A DNA stretch of 64,000 bases from Pseudomonadota bacterium (lineage in GTDB: Bacteria > Pseudomonadota > Gammaproteobacteria > Xanthomonadales > SZUA-38), in the NCBI GenBank assembly GCA_039033415.1, contig JBCCCR010000006.1, positions 62,001 to 126,000 of the forward strand. The letters are read 5' to 3'. Both the position numbers and the translations under genes were made by a program. Position 1 is the stretch's first letter, and every line of letters begins with the position of its first letter. Shown here piece after piece: positions 52,630 through 60,533 of this stretch. The notes beneath the pieces were generated by a model, which saw nothing but the letters and a program-made list of their open reading frames with translations, was not told the DNA's origin and ran no database searches.

Positions 52630-54249
52630 TTATATTTTTCGGGCGGAATTAATCACCTTGATATCGTTAAAGCGGGTGGTTGAGCAGCCGTGGGAAACCG
52701 CGCTCACCTGGCTTGGCTCCCCCTTTCCGTCAAAGAACGTACCGCCGAGGCGGTAGTCGCTAGCGTCGCAGCTCGCGACACAAGCATTCCAAAACTCAGT
52801 GCTCGTTGACTGATAGGTAACATCTTCCAGCATGCCCGTGATTTTCCCGTCAACAATCTCGTAAAAGAGCTGGCCGCCAAACTGCATGTTATAGCGCTGC
52901 TGATCGATCGAGTACGAACCGCGACCGACAATATAGATGCCTTTCTCGACCTCTTTGATCATGTCGTCCGGCGTCAACGGCGCTTTGCCCGGTTCCAGTG
53001 ACACGTTGGGCATCCGTTGAAACTGCACGCTCGACCAGCTGTCCGCGTAGCTACAGCCGTGCGACTGGTCCTGATCGAGCATGTGAACCTGATCCCGGGT
53101 CGCCTGATAGTTCACCAGAATGCCGTCCCGGACCAGATCCCACTCGCGAGCTGCGACACCCTCATCATCAAACGCAACCCGACCCAGCGAATTCACCTGC
53201 TGCTTGTCGGCGACGAGATTGACCTGGTCCGAGCCATAGCGAAAATCACCCTGGCGCCATTTGTCGAGGGTGGCAAAGCTGGTGCCCGCGTAGTTGGCTT
53301 CGTAGCCAAGCACCCGGTCGAGCTCCAGCGGATGTCCCACCGACTCGTGAATGGTCAGCATCAGGTGCGTGGGATCGAGTACCAGGTCATAGCTACCCGG
53401 CTCCACGGACTTGGCCGTGAGCTTCTCCTTGGCCTGCCGGCCCGCCTGCCGGGCATCCTCGATCAGGTCGTAGGCACAGCGGTACCGTGGCGTGACGCCG
53501 TCGATGCGCTCGGCCGGATCGGGCTCCAGGTACTCAAAGCCCATGCCCATCGGAACGCCGATGGCCTGGCGCGATCGAAAGCGGCCGGTGCTCTTTTCCA
53601 CCGCCGTGGCCGTAAACGGCGCCCAGATGCGATGGATGTCCTGGTCAGCATAGGTGCCGTCAGTAGACGCAAAATACTTCTGCTCGTTCACCTGGAACAG
53701 GCTGGAGCTGATGAAGCTGGCGCCGGCACCCAGCGCCGCCGCGTTGGCCTCCAGCAGGAGTTCCGCCTTGTCTTTGATGGGAATCTCAAAGGCGTTCCGC
53801 TTGATCGGTGTCCCCCAGGTCACCTCGCCCGCCCCCTTGACCGGCGCTAGCTGCACCGGCCGCGACTGTACCTTCGAGTTCGCCACCGCCAGCGCTACCG
53901 CCTGACGGGCAGCAGCAGCCACCGAGTCGGCGTCCAGCTTGGAGGTTGCCGCAAAACCCCAGGTGCCTTTGGCGATGACCCGGACGCCGATACCGCTCGA
54001 CTCAGTGTTGACGATGTTTTGAATCCGCGACTCGCGGGTAAAAAGGTACTGGTTCAGGTATCGGCCGATTCGCGCATCTGCGTAGCTGGCCCCAGCGGCC
54101 TTGGCCGACTCCAGCGCCACGTCGGCCAGCGTTCGCTTGGTCTCAAGGGCCAGCGGCAGGCTGGCCGCTTCCTCCGCCGTGGTGCTCAAGGGCACGCTCA
54201 TGCTGGTTAGACCCAGGCCGGTGACTTTCAGGAAAGATCTTCGTTGCAT
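52630..54249 (-). CDS. TldD-family metalloprotease, Tat-exported (first paralogue)
   Basis: The 539-residue protein starts M-Q-R-R-S-F-L-K-V, a perfect Tat motif, with a hydrophobic region up to about residue 25. The metal site H-E-S-V-G-H-P-L-E-L-D-R is intact. Nearly every block is shared with the downstream paralogue, including the final S-R/A-R-K-I ending. I chose the ATG at 54249 because it places the Tat motif at the N-terminus; an in-frame extension runs to 54279. It is the first gene of the operon, and the 129 bp to the divergent nhaA start should hold both promoters. Confidence 0.92.
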   Translation of the reverse strand: MQRRSFLKVTGLGLTSMSVPLSTTAEEAASLPLALETKRTLADVALESAKAAGASYADARIGRYLNQYLFTRESRIQNIVNTESSGIGVRVIAKGTWGFAATSKLDADSVAAAARQAVALAVANSKVQSRPVQLAPVKGAGEVTWGTPIKRNAFEIPIKDKAELLLEANAAALGAGASFISSSLFQVNEQKYFASTDGTYADQDIHRIWAPFTATAVEKSTGRFRSRQAIGVPMGMGFEYLEPDPAERIDGVTPRYRCAYDLIEDARQAGRQAKEKLTAKSVEPGSYDLVLDPTHLMLTIHESVGHPLELDRVLGYEANYAGTSFATLDKWRQGDFRYGSDQVNLVADKQQVNSLGRVAFDDEGVAAREWDLVRDGILVNYQATRDQVHMLDQDQSHGCSYADSWSSVQFQRMPNVSLEPGKAPLTPDDMIKEVEKGIYIVGRGSYSIDQQRYNMQFGGQLFYEIVDGKITGMLEDVTYQSTSTEFWNACVASCDASDYRLGGTFFDGKGEPSQVSAVSHGCSTTRFNDIKVINSARKI

Positions 54250-54378
54250 CGGCGGGCTCCAGCGTGACAGGCCGCGCATGCTAGCAAATTTCCTGGCAAG
54301 TCGTTCCAGGGGCTAACAAATCGGGACAATTTTTTGGACAATACGCGCCTTAACTCACGCCTATCGAGCACAAGCCCC

Positions 54379-55560
54379 ATGCCGTTAAACCTGATGCGCG
54401 AATTCATCAAGCTGGAATCGGCCAGCGGGATCATCCTGATCGGTTCAGCCCTCGCCGCGCTAGTGGTGGCAAACAGCCCACTGTCGAGCACCTATGACCT
54501 GCTGCTCAGCACCAAACTGGCGATCAGCATCGGCACCTTTGCCATCGACAAACCGCTGCTACTGTGGGTCAACGACGGCCTGATGGCCATGTTCTTTCTG
54601 CTTGTCGGCCTGGAGGTCAAGCGCGAAATCCTCGTGGGACAGCTTTCCAGTCCGGCGCAGGTGGCGCTGCCGCTGGCGGGCGCTGTCGGGGGGCTGGCGG
54701 TGCCAGCAGGGATCTACGCCTGGATCAACTGGGACAATGCTGACGCACTGGCCGGCTGGGCTATCCCAGCGGCAACCGACATCGCTTTTGCCCTGGGGAT
54801 TCTCGCGCTGCTAGGCAATCGGGTGCCCAACGCCCTCAAGCTGATGCTGCTCGCGATCGCCATCTTTGACGATCTCGGAGCCATCATCATCATCGCGATG
54901 TTCTACTCCAACAACATCTCGGTTATGGCACTCGGGCTGGCGGCGATCGGACTGGTCATCCTCGCCGTAATGAACTTCCGCAACGTCTCCGGCATCACTT
55001 CTTACCTGTTCGTCGGGCTGCTGGTCTGGGTCTGCGTCCTCAAATCGGGCGTCCACGCCACGTTGGCCGGCGTCGCGGTGGCAATGTTTATTCCCATGAA
55101 GCTCCCGGATACCGACCATTCACCGCTCGAGACGCTGGAGCACGACCTGCACCCGCTGATCGCCTACGCCGTGGTGCCCATCTTCGCGTTTTTTAATGCG
55201 GGGGTGTCACTGGGCGGCCTTTCGCTGGATGCCCTCGGGCACCCCATCACGCTGGGCATTATGCTCGGCCTGATTATCGGCAAACAGCTTGGCGTGATGT
55301 CGCTGATCGGTCTCCTGGTCGCCACCGGGATCGCCAAGCTCCCCGAAGGACTGCGGTGGCCGCAGATCTACGGCATGTCGATTCTGTGCGGCGTCGGCTT
55401 TACCATGAGCCTGTTTATTGCCTCGCTGGCGTTTCAGGAAACCGGTGCCGAAAACTTTGTCTATGACCGGCTGGGGATCCTGATGGGATCCGGCCTGGCC
55501 GCGGTCCTTGGCTATGTCGTGCTGCGCATCGTCAGCAAGCCCGGTAGCGAACCGGGTTGA
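54379..55560 (+). CDS. nhaA: Na+/H+ antiporter NhaA
   Basis: Sodium-proton antiporter of the inner membrane. The 393-residue protein has the family start (R-E-F-I-K-L-E-S-A-S-G-I-I-L-I) and about twelve helices. The transport residues lie in P-A-A-T-D-I-A-F-A-L-G and I-F-D-D-L-G-A-I-I-I-I-A, corresponding to E. coli Asp133, Asp163 and Asp164. The ATG at 54379 matches NhaA; the frame is open from a TTG at 54334. The next gene starts within its stop (TTGA). Confidence 0.96.
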   Translation: MPLNLMREFIKLESASGIILIGSALAALVVANSPLSSTYDLLLSTKLAISIGTFAIDKPLLLWVNDGLMAMFFLLVGLEVKREILVGQLSSPAQVALPLAGAVGGLAVPAGIYAWINWDNADALAGWAIPAATDIAFALGILALLGNRVPNALKLMLLAIAIFDDLGAIIIIAMFYSNNISVMALGLAAIGLVILAVMNFRNVSGITSYLFVGLLVWVCVLKSGVHATLAGVAVAMFIPMKLPDTDHSPLETLEHDLHPLIAYAVVPIFAFFNAGVSLGGLSLDALGHPITLGIMLGLIIGKQLGVMSLIGLLVATGIAKLPEGLRWPQIYGMSILCGVGFTMSLFIASLAFQETGAENFVYDRLGILMGSGLAAVLGYVVLRIVSKPGSEPG

Positions 55561-55925
55561 TCCGGGCCTACTACCTGCTGACGCCCTTGTTCATGCTGCT
55601 GGACTGGGTACTGGACCTGAATCTCCGCGTCGCTGGCCTGGCCGACCCAGGCCATCGGATTCTGTATTACTGTTTTCTCGTGGGCTGCACCGTGCTGCTG
55701 TGGAAGGTGCCTCAAACCAGCCAGCTGGTGGCGCTGGCCGAGTCCAGCGTCAATTTTTTTCTCTTGATCGCGGGCGTGATGCTGCCGATTCTGGGTCACG
55801 CCTACTTGCTGGACGACCCCAGCTACGGGTTTTCCGGCTGGCCTCAGCTGATCAATTTCCTTGTGACCGGCACTATTTTGACCCTCGTGATCCGCCAAAC
55901 GGCGCGGAAGGCGCCGGATCGCTAA
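55557..55925 (+). CDS. small membrane protein coupled to nhaA
   Basis: This 122-residue protein has about four hydrophobic helices (5-20, 38-50, 62-82 and 98-112). I see no motif I can name. The start is a TTG overlapping the nhaA stop (TTGA), which implies translation by coupling. It probably works with or near NhaA, but this is inference from position. Confidence 0.7.
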   Translation: MIRAYYLLTPLFMLLDWVLDLNLRVAGLADPGHRILYYCFLVGCTVLLWKVPQTSQLVALAESSVNFFLLIAGVMLPILGHAYLLDDPSYGFSGWPQLINFLVTGTILTLVIRQTARKAPDR

Positions 55926-55997
55926 GCCTCGCCCCTGAAACCAATCGCTGCTTCGAGTGGTCTATCATGAGTAGACATCGGAACTTGAGGCATCGCC

Positions 55998-57443
55998 GTG
56001 GCAAAAACCTTCGCTAGATTCATCCCCCTGCTGCTCCTGGGCCTGGTGGCCAACGGGCCGGTTCAGGCGCTGATGAGCATCGAAGAAGAGGCCGAGCTAG
56101 GCGCGGAGCTGCACCTGCGGATGATGGCTCAGGTCACCACCTACCCCGACCCTCAGCTCCAGGAATATGTGGACGAGATCGGGCAGGAAATTGCCCGAAA
56201 CAGCGACATGCCGGACATCCAGTACACCTTTACGGTGCTGGACGACGAGCTGGTGAATGCGTTTGCGCTGCCGGGAGGCTACATCTACATCACCCGCGGC
56301 ATGCTGGCCCACCTCAACAGTGAAGCAGAACTCGCGGCAGTACTGGGCCATGAAATCGGCCACGTTACTGCGCGCCACAGTCTGAAGCGGCAAAGCAAAC
56401 AGAAAATGTGGGGGGCGCTGGCGGCGCTGTCCGCAATTGCCACACGCAGCAACATCGGCGGCGAGGCCGCCAATATTGTCGGCGACGTCATGGTGACCGG
56501 CTACGGCCGTGACCAGGAGCTGGAGGCCGATGCGCTCGGCGCCAAGTTTATGGCCAAAACGGGCTACTCAACCGAGGCGATCAGCGACACCGTGGCGCTC
56601 CTGAAAACACGGGAACAGTTTGAATTCGAGCGCGCGCGGATCGAAAAGCGTGATCCTCGAGTCCCTCACGGCACCAACCGAACCCACCCGGACAACGACG
56701 AGCGGTTTCGCGAAGCGCTGATTGCCGCGCAGAAGTTTCGGCCGGCAGAGATCCGGGCGGACGAGCAGCAGCGTTTTCTGGACATGATCGACGGCATGGC
56801 GTTTGGCCCTAGCAGGACGCCAGGGACGGTTCGCCGCAACTACTTCTACAACGGCAAGTACGCGATCAAGATGAAGTTTCCCGAGGATTGGCGCGTCGGC
56901 GGTAAGTCTTCCCAGATCCAGGCCCTGTCGGAGACCAACGACGCCGCGCTGCAGGTTGACGTGGTCGTGCCGGGTCGCAAGATGACCGCGTCTGACGTGA
57001 TCAAAAAGAAGTATCGCGTCGAGAAGCTCGTCGACGGCAAAGACATCACGATCGCGGGCATGCGGGCCCATATCGCAACCATTTCCCGGTATTCCGGTGG
57101 GCCGTTCGGCAACCGGCCAGCTCGGGTTGCGGCGATCCTGGACAACCGCTTCCGGCGCGCCTACGTGTTTATCGGGACCGGCAAGCGAGACCTCAGCCGT
57201 ATCGCCTCCGACGCTGAGTTCATTTCGACCATTTTCAGCTTCGATCGAATGGATCCAACCGACATCTCGCTGGCGGAAGCACCGAAGCTGAAAATTGTGC
57301 GCGTCGAGCAGGGAACCACCTACAACCTACTTGCTCGTGAATCGGCAATTTCCACCTATCCCGAGCAGAATTTACGCCTGATCAACGGCGCCTATCCGCG
57401 CGGCGAACCGCAGCCCGGCGAGCTGATCAAAACCGTCGACTGA
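55998..57443 (+). CDS. M48-family periplasmic metalloprotease (BepA-like)
   Basis: The 481-residue protein has a signal peptide (cleavage near V-Q-A). An M48 domain follows with zinc motif H-E-I-G-H near residue 117 and the third-ligand helix D-Q-E-L-E-A-D-A. The N-A-F-A-L-P-G-G-Y-I-Y-I-T-R-G segment is typical of BepA/LoiP proteases that cleave misfolded outer-membrane proteins. The C-terminal half (about 270-481) is not the TPR domain of E. coli BepA. It is another domain ending in a LysM-like stretch (Y-N-L-L-A-R-E-S-A-I-S-T-Y). The start is GTG at 55998. Confidence 0.92.
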   Translation: MAKTFARFIPLLLLGLVANGPVQALMSIEEEAELGAELHLRMMAQVTTYPDPQLQEYVDEIGQEIARNSDMPDIQYTFTVLDDELVNAFALPGGYIYITRGMLAHLNSEAELAAVLGHEIGHVTARHSLKRQSKQKMWGALAALSAIATRSNIGGEAANIVGDVMVTGYGRDQELEADALGAKFMAKTGYSTEAISDTVALLKTREQFEFERARIEKRDPRVPHGTNRTHPDNDERFREALIAAQKFRPAEIRADEQQRFLDMIDGMAFGPSRTPGTVRRNYFYNGKYAIKMKFPEDWRVGGKSSQIQALSETNDAALQVDVVVPGRKMTASDVIKKKYRVEKLVDGKDITIAGMRAHIATISRYSGGPFGNRPARVAAILDNRFRRAYVFIGTGKRDLSRIASDAEFISTIFSFDRMDPTDISLAEAPKLKIVRVEQGTTYNLLARESAISTYPEQNLRLINGAYPRGEPQPGELIKTVD

Positions 57444-57461
57444 TTTCAGCCAGCTTTCGGG

Positions 57462-58979
57462 CTAGGCGGCCCGACCGGGGAAGGTCACCCTTGGCGGCAC
57501 GTCCGGATGCAGCTCGTTGAGCGGGATCGAGAGGCCGTTGTCGCTCACCACCCGAGCATGTTTACGGGCCAGGCGACGCGGCTCGCTGACGCCGCAGCTG
57601 TGCGCGATGATCGTCACTTCCTTGACCATGTTTTTGGCATAGTTCGCCACGCGCCGAGATTTTTCTTTCGGCACCAGACCCCGCTGCAGCGTCTTGTCGT
57701 GGGTTGTTATTCCGGTCGGACAGGTGTTTTTGTTGCACTGCAGCGCCTGGATACAGCCGAGCGCAAACATGAAGCCCCGCGCGCTGGTCACCACGTCAGC
57801 GCCCGCGCACAGTGCCCAGGCCACCTCCGCTGGCGTCACCCGTTTGCCGGAGGCAATCACCCGGACCCGCCGGGTCAGGCTGTACTCGTTGAGCTTGTCA
57901 ACGAGCATCGGCAGCGCCTCGCGCAGCGGCAGCCCCATTTCATCCATCAGCGGCTGTGGCGCGGCACCGGTGCCGCCGTCGCCGCTGTCCACGGTAATAA
58001 AATCGGGCGCGGCCTCGATGCCGCGCGAGTGGATTTCTTGCGCGAGCTCGTCCAGCCAGCTGGCGCTCGACAGCACCACCTTGATCCCCACCGGTTTCCC
58101 GGTCACTCGCCGGATCCGGTTCAGCACGTCGAGCAGTTGCTCGCAGCTGCTGATGTCGCGATGCCGATTGGGGCTGACCGAGGCCTCGCCTTCCGGAATG
58201 CCGCGGATCTTGGCAATTTCCGGCGTGACCTTGGCCGCTGGCAGGATGCCTCCCTTACCGGGCTTGGCGCCCTGCGCAAGCTTGAGCTCAAACATCTTGA
58301 CCCGCTCGTGGGCCGCGACCTCAGCCAGGCGCTCATCGCACAGCTCGCCGTCCTCGTTCCGCACGCCGTATTTGGCGGTGCCGATCTGATAGATGATGTC
58401 GCAACCACCCTGGAGGTGGGCCGGCGCCAGCCCCCCTTCCCCGGTGTTGAGCCAGATTCCCGCTTTGGCGGCGCCAAAGGACAGGGCCTGGACCGCCGGC
58501 TTTGAGAGCGCCCCATAGCTCATGCCGGAGATATTAAAAAACGCCGTCGTGCGAAAGCTGTGCTGACAATCCGGCCCAAACAGGATTGGGGTTGCCTCAG
58601 GCTTTTCGCTTTCCAGCGGCGGGAACGGGCAGTTGGCGAAGATCACCGTGCCCTCCGGCCGCAGGTCTTTGGTTGAACCGAAGGCGGCGGTGTTGTTCAC
58701 GTCCTTGGCGGCGCGGTAAGCCCAGGAACGCTGAGCCCGGTTAAAGGGCATCTCCTCGCGATCCATGGCGAAAAAGTATTGCCGAAAGAACTCCCCGAGG
58801 TGCTCAAACAGGAACCGAAACCGCCCGATCACCGGGTAGTTCCGCTTCACGGTGCTTTCCGTCTGGAACTTGTCGATGAAAAACAGCGCAACCAGCACCA
58901 GGAAACCCACCCCCAGCACGAGGATAAACAGGCCGGTCAGGATCTCCAGGGTGGTCAGCACCCAGCCGGGAATATTCAT
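57462..58979 (-). CDS. FMN-binding glutamate synthase-family protein, membrane-anchored
   Basis: The 505-residue protein has an N-terminal membrane helix (about 8-36), then a glutamate synthase central/FMN domain. This contains G-M-S-Y-G-A-L-S-K-P-A, G-E-G-G-L-A-P-A-H, K-P-G-K-G-G-I-L-P and D-G-G-T-G-A-A-P. The iron-sulfur cluster motif is C-x5-C-x4-C (C-I-Q-A-L-Q-C-N-K-N-T-C-P-T-G). It lacks the amidotransferase domain, so it is not a complete GOGAT; the physiological reaction is uncertain. It lies downstream of the aldehyde dehydrogenase gene on the same strand, 43 bp away. Confidence 0.92.
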   Translation of the reverse strand: MNIPGWVLTTLEILTGLFILVLGVGFLVLVALFFIDKFQTESTVKRNYPVIGRFRFLFEHLGEFFRQYFFAMDREEMPFNRAQRSWAYRAAKDVNNTAAFGSTKDLRPEGTVIFANCPFPPLESEKPEATPILFGPDCQHSFRTTAFFNISGMSYGALSKPAVQALSFGAAKAGIWLNTGEGGLAPAHLQGGCDIIYQIGTAKYGVRNEDGELCDERLAEVAAHERVKMFELKLAQGAKPGKGGILPAAKVTPEIAKIRGIPEGEASVSPNRHRDISSCEQLLDVLNRIRRVTGKPVGIKVVLSSASWLDELAQEIHSRGIEAAPDFITVDSGDGGTGAAPQPLMDEMGLPLREALPMLVDKLNEYSLTRRVRVIASGKRVTPAEVAWALCAGADVVTSARGFMFALGCIQALQCNKNTCPTGITTHDKTLQRGLVPKEKSRRVANYAKNMVKEVTIIAHSCGVSEPRRLARKHARVVSDNGLSIPLNELHPDVPPRVTFPGRAA

Positions 58980-59022
58980 CGCTTGCCTCCAGCGTACCGC
59001 ACGTCAACCCCCCTCATCACCG

Positions 59023-60462
59023 CTACAGTTCGAGCGAACGAAGCACGGCCATCTTCGAGACCTGCATCTCTTCAAAGGTGAACTCAATACCGCCCACCCC
59101 GTGGCCTGAGGTACGCAGGCCGGCAAACGGCATCCAGTCCACCCGGAAGGCCGTATGGTCGTTGATCATGACCGCGCTGGCGTCGATGCCGCGGTAGACC
59201 TTCATCGCGGTATCGATACTGCGGGTAAAGACGGCTGATTGAAAAGACACGTCGAGGGAGTTCGCCCGCTGGAGCGCCTCGTCCTCATCAGCCACCGAGT
59301 AAACGCAAACCACCGGACCAAAGACTTCGTTGCCGCTGATGGTGGCGCCGTCGGGCGGGTCCAGCAGCACGGTCGGCTGGTAGCAGTTGCCGTCGATCCG
59401 GCCGCCGCCGGTTACCAGGGTGGCTCCGCCCTCAACAGCTTCCTTGACCCAGCCGTCGATACGGTCGACCTCACCCGGATCGATGAGCGGTCCAACCTCG
59501 GTGTCCGCGCTCCGCGGATCACCCACCGTCATCTGATCGGCTGCCGCCGCAAGCCGGGTCGCCAGGTCCTTCGCCACGCTCTCGTGGGCGTAGACCCGCT
59601 GTACGGAGACGCAGACCTGACCGGCGTGATAGAAGCCGCCTTTGGCCAGCAGCGGCACTGCCGCGTCGAGGTCAGCGTCCGCGGCGAAGATCACCGGCGC
59701 CACGCCGCCATGCTCCAGGGCACAGCGCGCGCCAGGCGCGAGCTTCGAGCGGAGCATCCAGCCGACGGCCGAGCTCCCGATGAAGCTGAAGAACCCGGTC
59801 CGTGGGTCGCTGACAAGTTTGGTGGCCAGGGAGTTGCTTTCGGTCATGGCAATCTGGCACCACTCGTCCGGCAGGCCGGCCTCGCGAAGCATATGCACAA
59901 AGCGAAAGCACGAAATTGGCGTCGCCTTGGCGGGCTTGACCAGCACCGGGCAGCCGGCGGCCACCGCGGGTCCCACCTGATGCACGATGAGGTTCAGCGG
60001 GTGATTGAACGCGCTGACGGCCACCACCACGCCGATCGGTTCATGGATCGAAAAGGACAGGCGGTTGGCTGAGGCGGCCGACACGCCCATCGGGTACTGT
60101 CGACCCGCCTGGTTTTTCAGCCCGTCCACGCAGAGGTGAACGCCTTCGATCGCGCGATTCACCTCGACAATCGAGTCGGGCAGTGGCTTACCGCCCTCGG
60201 AGGCCGCGGTGAGCGCCAGCTCGTCCGCCCTCGCGCGCATCAGTTCGGCGACCTTTTCGAGGATCTCGATCCGGCGAGTTACCGGGAGCCATTGCGATCG
60301 GTCCCGGTACAGCTCGTGGGCTGTGGCCATTGCCTTTTCAGCCAATTCCTCGCCAATGGTCTCCACCGTGGCCAGCAGTTCGTCATCAAAGGGGCAGCGG
60401 ACCTCGATCTGGCCAGCGGGCTCCCCGCCGCCGGCAACGGTGTGCGCGAGATGTTCGGTCAT
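59023..60462 (-). CDS. NAD(P)-dependent aldehyde dehydrogenase family protein
   Basis: The 479-residue protein has the conserved N-H-P segment (Asn153), K-P-A (176-178), the general base Glu250 in L-E-H-G-G (His replaces the usual Leu), and nucleophile Cys284 in G-Q-V-C-V-S. Late motifs E-V-F-G-P-V and F-G-L are recognisable (E-V-F-G-P-V-V, and F-A-G-L-R-T-S-G). The substrate is not clear; closest in style are glyceraldehyde-3-phosphate or succinate-semialdehyde dehydrogenase types. Probably co-transcribed with the FMN protein gene. Confidence 0.92.
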   Translation of the reverse strand: MTEHLAHTVAGGGEPAGQIEVRCPFDDELLATVETIGEELAEKAMATAHELYRDRSQWLPVTRRIEILEKVAELMRARADELALTAASEGGKPLPDSIVEVNRAIEGVHLCVDGLKNQAGRQYPMGVSAASANRLSFSIHEPIGVVVAVSAFNHPLNLIVHQVGPAVAAGCPVLVKPAKATPISCFRFVHMLREAGLPDEWCQIAMTESNSLATKLVSDPRTGFFSFIGSSAVGWMLRSKLAPGARCALEHGGVAPVIFAADADLDAAVPLLAKGGFYHAGQVCVSVQRVYAHESVAKDLATRLAAAADQMTVGDPRSADTEVGPLIDPGEVDRIDGWVKEAVEGGATLVTGGGRIDGNCYQPTVLLDPPDGATISGNEVFGPVVCVYSVADEDEALQRANSLDVSFQSAVFTRSIDTAMKVYRGIDASAVMINDHTAFRVDWMPFAGLRTSGHGVGGIEFTFEEMQVSKMAVLRSLEL

Positions 60463-60533
60463 GGAAAAGGCCTCATTCTTGTTTGAGGCCCTAGTCTACT
60501 GCAGGACGCTGACCCGGTCCCAGTGAGCGCTGG

